DNA from: Mycoplasma tullyi
Lineage (GTDB): Bacteria > Bacillota_I > Bacilli_A > Mycoplasmatales > Mycoplasmoidaceae
Assembly (NCBI RefSeq): GCF_014068355.1
Contig: NZ_CP059674.1
Span: 372,001 to 436,000 of the forward strand
Direction of reading: 5' to 3'
DNA: 64,000 nt
In this document: in pieces, positions 32,526-43,203 of the stretch
Layout: each line of letters opens with the position of its first letter
Position numbering within the stretch: position 1 is the first letter of the stretch
Program-made: the position numbers and the translations under genes
Notes under the pieces: generated by a model
Databases searched by the model: none
Told to the model about the DNA's origin: nothing
What the model saw: the letters and a program-made list of their open reading frames with translations, nothing else

Positions 32526-32781
32526 GATGATCTTCAAATAGTTATTTGAATAAAAACCAAATCATCAAATCATAATTACAAAAGCAGTGTTACACTCACC
32601 TAAATCTCTTAATTGTAGATCGTGGTTGAACATTAGTTTCTTAAATCCAAGAAAATCTTGTTGCTAACTAAATATAGATCATATTGATTTAAGAAACTAA
32701 GCTAACTTTATATTTTATTAACAATATAATGCTCACACTGCTTCTTGTTTGTGTGACATTTTTTTATTTAAAAAGGATTAT
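32526..32781 (+). promoter_or_regulatory. Structured attenuator leader of infC-rpmI-rplT (L20-leader type)
   Basis: Two alternative structures can be drawn. AAGCAGTGT (32582-32590) is complementary to ACACTGCTT (32735-32743), a long-range antiterminator. The latter overlaps a terminator hairpin TCACAC/GTGTGA (32733-32738 with 32751-32756) followed by seven T. Between them sits a perfect 15-bp stem, TTAGTTTCTTAAATC (32633-32647) with its complement (32686-32700). Firmicute infC operons are autoregulated by L20 through such leaders, so this is probably the mollicute version. Confidence 0.7.
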
Positions 32782-33375
32782 ATGAGCCAAGACAACAATC
32801 AAAGGAATCGAAGACCAAAACCAAATTTACCACCAATTAATAAGAACATTAAATTTGATAGTTTCACTTTAATTGATGAAAATGGAACTAATCTAGGGGT
32901 TGTTAAGAAAGAAGCTGCCCTAGCAATGGGTGATAGTAAGGGTTTGGATGTTGTTGTCATCTCAAATAATCCCAACACTGTAATTGCGAAGTTAATGGAC
33001 TATGGTAAACATGTCTATGAACAAAAACGCAAGAAACGTGATAGTAAGAAAAAACAAACCGTCGTTAAAGTTAAAGAAATTAACTTTAAAGCCGGAGTGG
33101 GTGATCATGATATTGAATGAAGAGCAAAAAAATCCATCGAATGATTAAACGATGGGTTTCATGTCAAGTTTAGTATCAGAGCATTCTCAAGAATGGTTAC
33201 CAGAGAAGAATTAATCAAAGAAGTTTATGATAAGTTCTATCAGATCATTCAAGATTATGCTGATATCCAAAAACCATACACCAAGATTTCACGCAATATG
33301 TATGAAGCGGTTTTTATTCCGACTAAGAATAAGAAGAAAGCTGAACTAAATCAAACTACTAGTCAAGAAAGTTAA
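32782..33375 (+). CDS. infC: Translation initiation factor IF-3
   Basis: 197 residues from ATG 32782, chosen over the in-frame TTG upstream because AAAAGGA precedes it and the upstream codons lie in the attenuator. The N-domain ([19 protein letters not shown]) and C-domain ([19 protein letters not shown]) are both present; TGA at 33118-33120 is Trp. IF-3 binds the 30S subunit and checks start-codon pairing. First gene of the infC-rpmI-rplT operon. Confidence 0.95.
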
Positions 33376-33383
33376 TAATTACT

Positions 33384-33578
33384 ATGCCAAAAATGAAGAC
33401 CAAAAGTGCTGCAGCTAAACGTTTTAAAACAACTAAAAGCGGGAAGATTAAACGTAAGCAAGCTTACACTTCACACCTAGCACCAAATAAAACAACTAAG
33501 CAAAAACGCCACCTAAGAAAAGATGGCTTAGTGCACAAAACTGATTTCAAAAGAATTAAGCAATTAATTGCTAAATAA
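33384..33578 (+). CDS. rpmI: 50S ribosomal protein L35
   Basis: 64 residues, very basic, beginning [20 protein letters not shown], the typical L35 start, and ending in the [10 protein letters not shown] block. Eight bases after infC. Confidence 0.97.
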   Translation: MPKMKTKSAAAKRFKTTKSGKIKRKQAYTSHLAPNKTTKQKRHLRKDGLVHKTDFKRIKQLIAK

Positions 33579-33602
33579 GATTATTTTTAGGAGAAAACCA
33601 AG

Positions 33603-33950
33603 ATGAGAGTTAAAGGCGGACCAACTACAAGAAGACGCAGAAAGAAATGATTAAACCAAGCCGAAGGGACATTTGGAACTCGTCACGCGTCATATAAGGT
33701 TGCTAAACAAACCGTAATTAAATCTGCAAAATACGCATTCAGAGACCGTAAGAATAAAAAACGAGAATTCAGAGCACTTTGAATTCAACGTCTAAATGGT
33801 GCACTACGTGAATTAGGTGTAACTTATTCTGTATTCATTAATTTATTAAAGAAACAACAAATTACGATTAACCGTAAGATGTTATCTGAAATCGCGATCC
33901 ACGATCACGAAGCTTTCAAAAAGTTAGTAAAAGAAGTTACAGGTAAATAG
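33603..33950 (+). CDS. rplT: 50S ribosomal protein L20
   Basis: 115 residues; starts [16 protein letters not shown] with the Trp encoded by TGA. Contains [20 protein letters not shown] and [15 protein letters not shown], both typical of L20. L20 is the expected repressor that acts on the operon leader at 32526-32781. An AGGAGAAAACC site precedes ATG 33603. Confidence 0.97.
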
Positions 33951-33955
33951 ATGAT

Positions 33956-34480
33956 ATGCTTTTAGACCTTGAAAAGTTTGTCACAAAACAAGCAGAGCTT
34001 GATACTATCATCTTTAAAAAGACTAAAAGCTCTTATAAGAAAAACCAAAAGCAAAGAAGATTATGACTTGCTGTAGAGATTGGTAATTTAGCTAAGCAGA
34101 TCGAAGCTTACAAGTTTTGAAAAACTGGACCAAAACAAGATGTGCATGCGATCTTAGAAGCTTGTGCTAATGTGCTACATTTATCAATCAGTTTTCTAAT
34201 CCAGTTTAAAACTGAGATTGCTGCTGATAAAAGTGCTGAATTAAACTTTGTTTTTGATGTCAAACAACAAAAACAAAAACCATCAAGTTTAATCGCTTCA
34301 AAGCGTTTTTTAGAACTGTATGAACTTTGTTTATCAATGGAAGATTGATGATCATGCCAAAAGTTCATCGATGAACTATTAACTTTAATTAGTCTGATGC
34401 GTCTTGACTTTAATGAGTTATACAAAGAATACATTAGACAAAGTGCTAACATCATAAAACGCATTGATGAAGATATTTAA
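33956..34480 (+). CDS. Dimeric dUTPase-like protein with altered metal-site residues
   Basis: 174 residues from ATG 33956, five bases after the rplT stop; TGA codons are Trp. The segment LAVEIGNLAKQIEAYKFWK aligns with the all-alpha dimeric dUTPase motif (normally ELGELANE...FKFW). ILEACANVLHLSIS aligns with the second metal motif (normally EEYVDGLHF). By this alignment three of the four acidic Mg ligands are replaced (Asn, Ala, Asn), so it may have lost pyrophosphatase activity. Cotranscribed with the L20 operon; the terminator stem begins inside its last codons. Confidence 0.65.
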
Positions 34481-34507
34481 AGCTAACCACTTTAAATATC
34501 TTTTTTA
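34472..34507 (+). terminator. Terminator of the infC operon
   Basis: GATATTTAAAG (34472-34482) pairs with CTTTAAATATC (34490-34500), followed by six T. The stop codon of the dUTPase-like gene lies in the 5' arm. Confidence 0.85.
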
Positions 34508-34527
34508 TCTTATCTATTCATTATCAT

Positions 34528-35544
34528 ATGGATCAATTCAAAAATATTATTGATGATTTTAAGACTACAATCAGTTCAATCGATAATCAAAGAGAACTGT
34601 TAGTAACTAAAAACATCTTTGTTAAAAAACACGTTTCACCACTGTTTGGACAACTGAAACAGTTAAATGAACTTGAAGCTAAAAAAGCGTTTGGTAAAGA
34701 TTTAAACTATCTACAAGAAACAATTCAACAATTGTTTGAAGAAAAAAATCAACAACTTGAAATCAATCTAGATCAAAGCATTAAACCTGCTTATGATCTA
34801 ATGATTCCTGCACTTGATTTAGTTGATGGATCGATTCATCCATTAAATCTAGTAATCAATCAGATCGTTGATTTTTTTAAGAAGTTTAACTTTACGATTA
34901 CCAATTATCCCGAATTAGTATCAACCAAACATTGTTTTGATGATCTAAATATTCCCTTGGATCACCCAGGAAGATCGACTACTGATACGTTTTATGTAAA
35001 TGATAAGCAGTTATTACGAACACATTGTACAGCTGGTACGATTGAAGCGGTTGCTTCAATGAATAAACACAAAGACATCCGTGTAATTAGTTTTGGTAAT
35101 GTTTATCGTAATGATACTGATGATGCTACCCATTCACACCAGTTTATGCAAATGGATTTTATGTGAGTTAAGAAAGATCTTTCTTTAGCAAATCTAAAAT
35201 GGTTTGTTACTAAATTCATCGAACATATGTTTGGTAATGATCTAAAAACTCGATTTAGACTTTCACACTTTCCTTTTACTGAACCTAGTTTTGAAGTTGA
35301 TGTAGAATGTTGAAACTGTCAAAGTGGTTGTTTTTTATGTAAAAAAACCAGATGAATTGAGATCATGGGTTCAGGAATCTTACATCCAAAAGTACTAGAA
35401 GCTGCACACATTGATAGTGAAAAAATGGTAGGAATTGCTGCTGGAATTGGGATTGAAAGAATTGCAATGCTAAAAAATAATATCACTGATATTAGGGATT
35501 TTTATCTTAATGACTTCAGATTTATCAAGCAATTTTATGAGTAG
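34528..35544 (+). CDS. pheS: Phenylalanyl-tRNA synthetase alpha subunit
   Basis: 338 residues. Class II core motifs: [62 protein letters not shown], and motif 3 [15 protein letters not shown] four-Cys cluster ([13 protein letters not shown]) is typical of the bacterial alpha subunit. Forms the alpha2-beta2 enzyme with PheT, encoded nine bases downstream. TGA codons, as in DFMWVKK, are Trp. Confidence 0.97.
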
Positions 35545-35553
35545 TAAATAATT

Positions 35554-37968
35554 ATGTTGTTATCAAAAAAAGTAATTGCTAATTTCATTCCCACAATCTT
35601 TAAAGTTGAAGATAAAAAGATCGTAGAAGCACTTAATGCTATCGGTGCTGAAGTTGAATCGATCAAAACTTTTAGTATGATCGATTATTTAGTGATCGGC
35701 AGAATCTTCAATATTAAAAAACACCCTCACGCTGAAGCACTAAATATCTGCTCAATCCAGATTAGTGATAATAAATTTATCAATGTAATCTCAGATTCTC
35801 CCAATCTTTTTGATCAGAATAAAGTGCTTAATAAGTATGTGATTGTTGGGATGGAAGGTGCAGAATTACCCAACGGAATTACGGTAATTAACCGTGATAT
35901 CCGTGGAATTAATAGTAGTGGGGTACTATGTTCTTATGGTGATCTAAATCCCCAATACAGTGAATACTTATCTGAATATGATAGTAAAAATATCATTATT
36001 CTCGATAAAGCTAAATTAGGTGATACAGAAGTTTATAAGTATTTAAATATCGATGATACGATCTTTGATATCTCATTACCTTCTAATCGTCCAGATTGAC
36101 ACGGAATTAGATTTTTAGCTAAAGAATTATCAGCTTATTTAAATCTTAAATATGTTGAGATTATCGGTAGAGCTAAACAAACTGATTTTCATCAGATTAA
36201 CTTTAAGGTTTTAGATGAAACTAATAATAAAGCCAAATACTTTGGTGGGATCCATTTAAGAAACTATCAATTACAACAATCAAGTTGAAACACTAAAGGG
36301 ATCTTGATTAACAACCACATTAAACCAATTAATGATTTAGTTGATCTATCTAATTTAATTCCGTTGTTTGTGGCTAACCCAATCCACATCCACGATGCTG
36401 ATAAGATTGTTGGTGATGTGAGATTAATTCAAGCAACTAAGCAAGAACCATTCTTAGGTTTAGATAATAAAACTTATACAATCCAAGAAGGTGATCTTTT
36501 AGTTGTCGATGATGAAAAGATCATTGCACTTGCTGGGATCATTGGTTCAATGGCAACTGCTGTTGATGAAAACAGTATTAACTACTTCATTGAAGTAGGT
36601 AATTTTGATCGACATCAGATTATTAAATCAGCTGCTTATCATAAGATCAGCACAAATAGTTCTAGTTTATTTAGTAAAGAGATCTCTTTATATCAAACCA
36701 AAAAGACCTTTGAATACTTATACCAATACTTATTAACTAAGGTTTATAATCAACAGTTATCTGATATATCTAAAACATTTAGTGTTGATGAGTATCATCA
36801 ACAAGTAAAAGTTAATTACGATCAGATTCGTAGTTTATTGGGAAGTGTTGAATATTTAGCTGATGCTAAGATTCAAAAATCATTAACTAACTTGGGATTT
36901 TTAGTTAGAGATGATCTTGTCTATGTTCCAAGTTATCGTAATGATATTTATAACTGACAAGATTTAGTTGAAGAATTATTAAAGATCTTAAATATTAATC
37001 TATTTGAATCGATCCCAATTAAAGCAGATTATTTACTTGAAGTAAATAATGAAACAAATGAATTGTTAGATCGATTATCTAAAAAACTAAGATCATTAAA
37101 GTTTAATCATATTAGAACTTATAACTTAACTTCTAAAAAACGAGCTGAATTATTAAATCTATTTAGATACAAAGATCCAGTTGTAGTAACTAATCCGATC
37201 GCTGAAACTAGACAGTATTATCGTCAAAATATTATAGCTAACTTATTAGAAGTTTATCAACTAAACCAATCTTATAAGAATAAGTTATATCCAATCTTTG
37301 AGATTCAAAGTCTATTAACTAAAAATGGTGCTAACCACCACATTGGTTTGGTGATGGCTAATAACTTATTCAATCATAGTTATGATCCATCTTCAGGGAT
37401 CAAACTAGATCTAATCACCATTAAAGGGATTAGTGATATCATTGTTAAAAACTTTGGATTTAGTTGTAATTACCAAACAATTAATGATGATACTTATCTA
37501 GTTAAAAACGATTCATTGAAATTAGTTGTTTATGATGAAACGATTGGTTATATTGGTAGGATTAAAAAATCTGTTCTAAAAGAATTTGATTTAGCTGATC
37601 AGGATATCTATTGTTTAGATATTAATCTCGAACGATTAATTACTTCAATTAATCGTTATGTAAGAACATACGAAGCTTATGATCACCACCAAGAAGTAAG
37701 TAGAGATATTACTTTCCAACTAAAAAATGATGTTGACTTTAACAGCTTTATTAATGTAATTAATAGCTTTAATAAGTTGTCGAAATGAGAAATTATCTCA
37801 ATCTTTAATTCAACCAATCAGATTGATAATGAAGATACTTACCAACCAACTAAATATACAGTTAGATGTTATCTAAAACAAGTTGATAAGACTTATACAA
37901 CTAAAGAAATCAATGAAGTATTTGATGAACTAATTGAACTGATGAAATCTAAAGAAATTCTAATTTAG
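35554..37968 (+). CDS. pheT: Phenylalanyl-tRNA synthetase beta subunit
   Basis: 804 residues. Contains the N-terminal EMAP/tRNA-binding-like domain (VIGRIFNIKKHPHAEALNIC), B3/B4 editing region (SLPSNRPDW...), B5 domain and the C-terminal anticodon-binding (FDX-ACB) domain with SRDITFQLKND. Several TGA Trp codons break the plain reading frame, but the gene is continuous. Pairs with pheS directly upstream; ends before a strong terminator. Confidence 0.96.
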
Positions 37969-38011
37969 GATTAGTTTATCTTCATTTACATCATCAACAT
38001 ATTTATTAAAA

Positions 38012-38049
38012 AATAACGGTAAATTTTAATAAACCGTTATTTTTTTTTA
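38012..38049 (+). terminator. Terminator after pheT
   Basis: AATAACGGT pairs with ACCGTTATT, followed by a run of T. Confidence 0.88.
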
Positions 38050-38085
38050 TGTGTATGAATTAGTGCTTATATTTGTTTGAGTACA

Positions 38086-38122
38086 AATAAAAAATCTCCT
38101 TCATTAACAAGTGAAGGAGATT
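38086..38122 (-). terminator. Terminator of tmRNA
   Basis: AATCTCCTTCA (38093-38103) pairs with TGAAGGAGATT (38112-38122). On the minus strand it is followed by a T-rich run, 20 bases beyond the tmRNA 3' end. Confidence 0.85.
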
Positions 38123-38141
38123 ATAGAAAGTATTGTATTAA

Positions 38142-38551
38142 TGGTGGAGATGACGGGAATCGAACCCGTTTCCACAATCGACTCATCAGATTAGTTTTAT
38201 TTACAGTTTAGATACTTGTTGATCTCAAACCAAGTAATAAGTATCAACATCCTGGTCCGTAGTTATCGTTAGGTCAAAAAACTAATTAATCAGTATTAAC
38301 AGTAAAACTAAAAACGAGTAACAAAGATCTAGTTTTATCCGATATAACTAGGTTTTTAAAAAACCTAGCACGCTTATTTAATGTTTATTTAGAAATTTAA
38401 AGCGTAGTTGTTTGATGCTAACTGATTTAAAACAAAGTTTTCGTCAGCTAGTTCTTTAGAAGTTTTGTCGGTTATTTATACCTTGAGCTATAAAGGGCAG
38501 ACCCTACTGAACTAATAAGTTTATCAATCATGTCGAAGCCTTGACATCCCC
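38142..38551 (-). ncRNA. ssrA: Transfer-messenger RNA
   Basis: On the minus strand the RNA begins GGGGATGTCAAGGCTTCGAC and ends GGTTCGATTCCCGTCATCTCCACCA. The 5' GGGGATG pairs with CATCTCC to form the alanine acceptor stem, and CCA is encoded. Length is about 410 nt. It rescues stalled ribosomes and tags the product. An internal reading frame encodes the tag. A separate 17-bp dyad lies 21-37 bases upstream of the 5' end. Confidence 0.97.
38389..38469 (-). CDS. tmRNA tag peptide
   Basis: The resume frame encodes DKTSKELADENFVLNQLASN followed by NYALNF and TAA (26 residues). It matches the M. gallisepticum tag as I remember it, and is longer than the 10-residue tag common in other bacteria. 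Confidence 0.93.
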   Translation of the reverse strand, partial: DKTSKELADENFVLNQLASNNYALNF

Positions 38552-38571
38552 ATGAATAATAAAGGTTATTT

Positions 38572-38836
38572 GTGTCTATACTAGACACTTAAATTTTAAT
38601 TTAATAATTTATTTTGTTAGACGATTATTTAGCGTTACTAGATTCTAGTATCATACACACAACAGGCTCTATAGCAAAATTGCTAGCAATCAGTTAATTT
38701 GTCAGATTATTTTATAATCTTACTGCTAATTGATTTTTATAAAAATCAATCTTAGTTATTTACTTAGACAATAGACTAATTTATTGTCATAGTTCTGTTA
38801 AAACAATATCTGTTTTGATAAAGCACTAAACAGAAC
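38572..38836. other. Intergenic stretch of consecutive stem-loops
   Basis: The 318-base gap 38552-38869 holds no gene but seven inverted repeats in a row: 38572-38588 (GTGTCTA), 38636-38650 (TACTAGA), 38672-38685 (TAGCAA), 38704-38720 (AGATTAT), 38729-38750 (22-nt perfect palindrome), 38767-38788 (GACAATA) and 38792-38836 (GTTCTGTT with nested AAAACA). The first lies in the tmRNA promoter region; the last ends 33 bases before the ABC exporter gene. It could be the exporter's structured leader or a small RNA. Confidence 0.5.
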
Positions 38837-38869
38837 ATTCATAAACTTTAATAAGTATTAAGACATTTA

Positions 38870-40630
38870 ATGAGTTATATCATCAAGAATTTTAAAGCAA
38901 AGCAATGATTCATGCTTAGCATCGGAATCATTGCTTCAATCATTTATGTACTAGTCGCTGGGTATGTGATCCTAATTATTCAAAACTTCGTTGATCTAAT
39001 TAGTGGAATCAAACAACCAGACTGACTAGTACCTGATCCTAATAATAAACTACAGGCTACACTTAGACTTACAGCTGTCAGTCTAGGTTTAATTATTATT
39101 AGTTTTTTTATTAAAGTAATTGGACGAATTATTTTATTAAAACAAACGTTATTAGCGGTAAATTTGCTAAAAAATCAAATATACTATAAAGTCAATTCAC
39201 TCAGTTTAGACGAGTTTTATAAGTATCCAAGATCAACGTTAATTCATAGATTAAATGTTGATTATTTCAAACTAGAAAAAACGGCGATCAATGTCTTTGT
39301 TTACATGATTGAAAACGTTATGGAACTAATGGTTTATATTGGGTTTTCAATCGCTTTAAGTAGATACTTATCTTTAATCTATTTAATCTTTATACCTTTA
39401 TTAATTTTGTTAATTGTTTATGGATCTAAGAAAACAAGAAATCATTACAAAAAAAGTTATCAATCTCTTGATAACTTAAATCAAGTGATTCGAGAAAATA
39501 TCATTGGAATAAAGGTAATTAGATCATTTAATTTAGAAGAATTCCAAGGCTTAAGATATGATAACCATCATAAACAATGAGTTAAATCAGTATTAAAAGC
39601 TGATTTAACGCTTGGAATTATGTGACAAATAATTTCTTTAGGAATTAATATATTTATCACATTGTCATTAGTTGCAGCTGGATATATTAATAAAACTAGT
39701 ACATCATTATCACCAGGTGTAATAATTGCATTTTTAAACTACTTAACTTACACCAGTTATGTTGTCATTGGTGTATGTGACTATGTTTTAAATATTCTTA
39801 AAACAAGATCAGCTACACAAAGAATTAAAAGCGTCTTAGACTTAAAAGAAGAAATAGAGCTAAATACAGCTATTTATGATGAAATTAACGGTAAAATTTC
39901 AATAAATGGTCTTAATTTTAAGTATGAACAAAATAACTTTAATGTTCTAAATAATGTTAATTTAACTATCGAATCCAAAGCGAATATTGGAGTTATTGGA
40001 TCAATAGGTTCAGGTAAATCAACTTTCTGTAAGTTGCTTGCAAAGATAAATAATGCACCAGAAAACATGATTAAGATCGATGATGTTGATATTAATAAGT
40101 ACCAAACTAAACATATTCGACAATCAGTAGCTATTGATTTCCAAAAGAAACAATTGTTTTCTGGAAGTATTAAATCAAATATTTTAAAAGCTAATCCAGA
40201 TGCTGATGAAAATAGACTTAATCAAGTTTTAGATCATTCTTGTGCTAACGAATTTATTGATAATTTAGATGATAAATTAGAACATAACCTAATTGAGTTT
40301 GGTAACAACCTATCAGGTGGTCAAAAAGCTAGAGTGTGTATTGCTAGAACATTGATCAGGGATAGTAAAATCATGATCTTTGATGATTCACTAACTGCAC
40401 TTGATAACATTACTGCTAAAAAGGTTTTGGATAAGATTTTAGCTAACTATCAAGATCGCACTAAGATCTTTGTCAGTCAACAAATTAGAACCATTAAAGA
40501 TCTTGATAAGATCATTGTTCTAGATCAAGGTAATGTTGTTGGATATGATACTCATAAGAACTTATTAAATTCTTGTGAGATCTATAAACAAATCTACGAT
40601 TCGCAAAAAAAGATTGGAGATGAAGTTTAA
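38870..40630 (+). CDS. ABC exporter half-transporter, degenerate-site subunit
   Basis: 586 residues. An N-terminal membrane domain of about six helices (1-320) is followed by an ATPase domain. Walker A is GSIGSGKST and the signature is canonical LSGGQ. Walker B ends IFDDS, with Asp in place of the catalytic Glu, and the switch histidine is Gln (FVSQQIRT). This is the pattern of the non-hydrolysing subunit in heterodimeric exporters such as LmrC/BmrC. TGA near 39580 and 39623 is Trp. The partner gene starts three bases after its stop. Confidence 0.9.
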
Positions 40631-40632
40631 TC

Positions 40633-42420
40633 ATGCTTAGATTAAAACAACTCTTTCGTTTATTAAAAGACGATAGAAAAGTTCTGGCTTTAACGATAAT
40701 TCTAACAATCTTTAAATCTGCTTTTAGAATTGGAAGCTCATTGATCTTTGGTTATATTATTCAAAACATTATTGTTAATATTTCCGTCCTAGATCCAGTT
40801 ATTGCACAAGAAAACTGAATTAAGTTATTACAGTTTGCTGGAATCTTAGCTGGGATCTATCTTTTGTTATTTCTTTGTTACTTGTTAAGCAAAGTAATAA
40901 CAATCAAATTAGCTTATAAAACTACGGTAAAAATAAGAGATATTGTATTTAATAAGATTCACAAAATCGATCTATTAACTTTACAAAAAATGATGAACGG
41001 TGAAGTTATTAATAAGATCACTGTTGATGTTGATTTAATCTCAGCCAACCTGTCAACTTTTTTAGGTGAATTGTTCTCAACCCCAATCGTTACCTTCTTT
41101 ATTTTTATTGCTTTATTTGTCGTTTCACCTTATCTAACATTAATCACGATCGGATTAATGTTGATTATGCTTTTAGTGCAAATGATCGTAATTAAAAGAG
41201 CTAATAAAGCTCAAGAAAAAAGCTTGGCTTTATATGAAAAGCTGGGAACATTTATTGAAGAACATATTCAACAATATGAACTAATTAAATCTTTAGATAT
41301 TACGAATGTTGTTAATAAAGAATTCAAGCAATTATCTGATGATTATCTAAAAGCAAATCTAAGATCGACTAATTTGTTTAGTATGATCTATCCGATCAAT
41401 TTCTTATTTGAAGATACCGTAATCATTAGTTCATTTATTTTTGCTTTATTATTTCAGGCGTTTAATATTGGTTCAGGATCACCAATCCAGTTTTTAAGCA
41501 CAGTTAATTTAGCTTTAATTACAACCTTTAATCTAATGTTGAGATTTACATTAGGTGAATTGGGTTATTTATTCAGAGTTTCAGCTGATATTCAAATAAC
41601 TTTTGCTTCAATTAAAAGAATTCAAACATTCTTAAATTTAAAACAAAAGTTTAGTTATGAAAACACTCCAATTGAAAAACTTGAATCCATTAAGTTTGAT
41701 AATGTTAGTTTTTCATATGACAACAAAAACTTAGCACTAGATAATATTAGTTTTGAAATTAAAGCAAACACTTCAACAGCGATCGTAGGACAAACTGGTT
41801 CTGGTAAATCAACAATTATGAATTTATTATCAAGATATTGTCAACCATCAAGTGGTGAGATCTACTTTAATGAGCATAATTATAAAAAGCTTGATGAGTA
41901 TCAATTTAATCAAAAGATTAGTGTTGTTCTCCAAGACAGTATCATGTTTAGTGATACGATTTATAACAACATTGCTTGTGTTAAACCTGGTGCAACTAAA
42001 GAACAAGTATTAAAAGCAGCTGACGATGCTAAAATCCATAATTTTATCACCAATCTTAAAGATGGTTATGACACAATTATTGATGAAAACCAATCTAACT
42101 TTTCATCTGGTCAGATCCAACAGATCGCACTAGCACGAGCATTCTTAAGTGATGCTGATATCTTAATTATGGATGAAGCTACGTCAAGTCTTGATTCAAA
42201 AACTGAAAAACTAATTCAAGATGTAATCTTTAATCTAATGAATAAAAAGACAGTGGTAATGATTGCACACAGATTATCAACGATTATCAACGTTGATAAT
42301 ATCTTAGTGATGCAAAAAGGTAAGATTATTGAAAGTGGCAATCATGAACAACTAATAGCTAAAAAAGGTTATTATTATGACCTTAACCAAGCTAATGTTG
42401 ATGAATCAACCCTAATGTAG
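40633..42420 (+). CDS. ABC exporter half-transporter, catalytic subunit
   Basis: 595 residues: six-helix membrane domain, then ATPase with Walker A GQTGSGKST, Walker B ILIMDEATSSLD with the catalytic Glu, and a normal switch His (IAHRLST). Its signature is the degenerate FSSGQ instead of LSGGQ. Together with the upstream subunit this makes one complete ATP site and one dead site, as expected of an asymmetric multidrug or lipid exporter. No C39 peptidase domain is present. The substrate cannot be inferred. Confidence 0.92.
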
Positions 42421-42433
42421 GTGGTTTATCTGG

Positions 42434-42573
42434 TATAATATATAAGACTTATTTAAGAAAAATAAGCAAAATTAGACCAACAATCTAGTTTCAACCGTTT
42501 AGTAATGGTAAATAAGTATCAAGTTTTACTTGATCACCATGATAACGAGTCTATCTGGAGGAAATACAATAAG
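42434..42573 (+). promoter_or_regulatory. Promoter and leader of rplU
   Basis: TATAAT at 42434-42439 begins a 5' leader of about 125 nt, with small stems such as CTTATTT/AAATAAG and possible AGACT/AGTCT pairing. An L21-type leader is possible, but I cannot establish it. Confidence 0.4.
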
Positions 42574-42876
42574 ATGTTTGCAGTTATTGCATCAGGCTCA
42601 AAACAGTATCGCGTTAAATTAAACGATGAAATCTACGTTGAGAAATTAAATTCTCAAGTAGGTGAAAAAATCGTTTTTGACAAAGTGTATTTTGTGAATA
42701 ACACTTTTGGTAAACCTTTTGTTCAAGGAGCTTCAGTTACTTGTGAAGTGCTTAAACAAGGTAAGCAAAGAAAGATTAATGTGATTAAACACATTTCACA
42801 AAAACACCACTTAAAAAAATACGGTCACAGACAACCATACACCAAGCTTAAAGTTGTAGCGATCAACCACGGATAA
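42574..42876 (+). CDS. rplU: 50S ribosomal protein L21
   Basis: 100 residues. ATG 42574 is chosen over the longer reading from 42505 because MFAVIASGSKQYRVK is the standard L21 start and GGAGG lies 12 bases upstream. Conserved ending block KHHLKKYGHRQPYTKLKV. First of rplU-prp-rpmA, the usual Firmicute arrangement. Confidence 0.95.
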   Translation: MFAVIASGSKQYRVKLNDEIYVEKLNSQVGEKIVFDKVYFVNNTFGKPFVQGASVTCEVLKQGKQRKINVIKHISQKHHLKKYGHRQPYTKLKVVAINHG

Positions 42877-42887
42877 TTAAATTAACA

Positions 42888-43202
42888 ATGATTACAATAA
42901 CTTTTTATGCAAGTGCAATAAAAGTTTCTGGTCATGCATTCTTTGCTGAATACAACCAAGATATTGTGTGCGCAGGAGTTAGTGCAATCGTTTTTGGGGG
43001 AATTAATTATTTCTCACCAAATGATCTTAAAGTGGTTAAAGATTCAATCAATAACTCAATCTTTTTTGAGTTACTTGAAGTAAATAGTAAGAATTTAATT
43101 GCTATTGATCTAATCAAAACCCAATTATTAGTAATCGCTTCAGTCTATGATCAACACATCAAGATCATTGATGAAACCAATCGAATCGTTATAGGAAAAT
43201 AA
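42888..43202 (+). CDS. prp: Ribosomal-processing cysteine protease Prp
   Basis: 104 residues. VSGHAFFAEYNQDIVCAGVSAI contains the catalytic His and Cys in the family spacing. Prp removes the N-terminal extension of L27; the adjacent rpmA indeed encodes the LQFFA cleavage motif. Located between rplU and rpmA as in staphylococci. Confidence 0.9.
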   Translation: MITITFYASAIKVSGHAFFAEYNQDIVCAGVSAIVFGGINYFSPNDLKVVKDSINNSIFFELLEVNSKNLIAIDLIKTQLLVIASVYDQHIKIIDETNRIVIGK

Positions 43203-43203
43203 A

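Noticed and set aside
38142-38551. tRNA gene at 38142-38170
   Set aside because: The T-arm-like sequence and CCA end belong to tmRNA; the 5' half of the tRNA-like domain is 400 bases away with the tag frame between.
38870-42420. ABC exporter as the transporter for the double-glycine peptide
   Set aside because: Neither half has an N-terminal C39 peptidase domain and the genes are 36 kb apart.
42505-42573. Longer L21 start at 42505
   Set aside because: The extension has no homology to L21, and MFAVIASG at 42574 with GGAGG upstream is the standard start.
42434-42573. A confirmed L21 leader riboregulator
   Set aside because: Only short possible stems are visible, with no convincing alternative structures or terminator.
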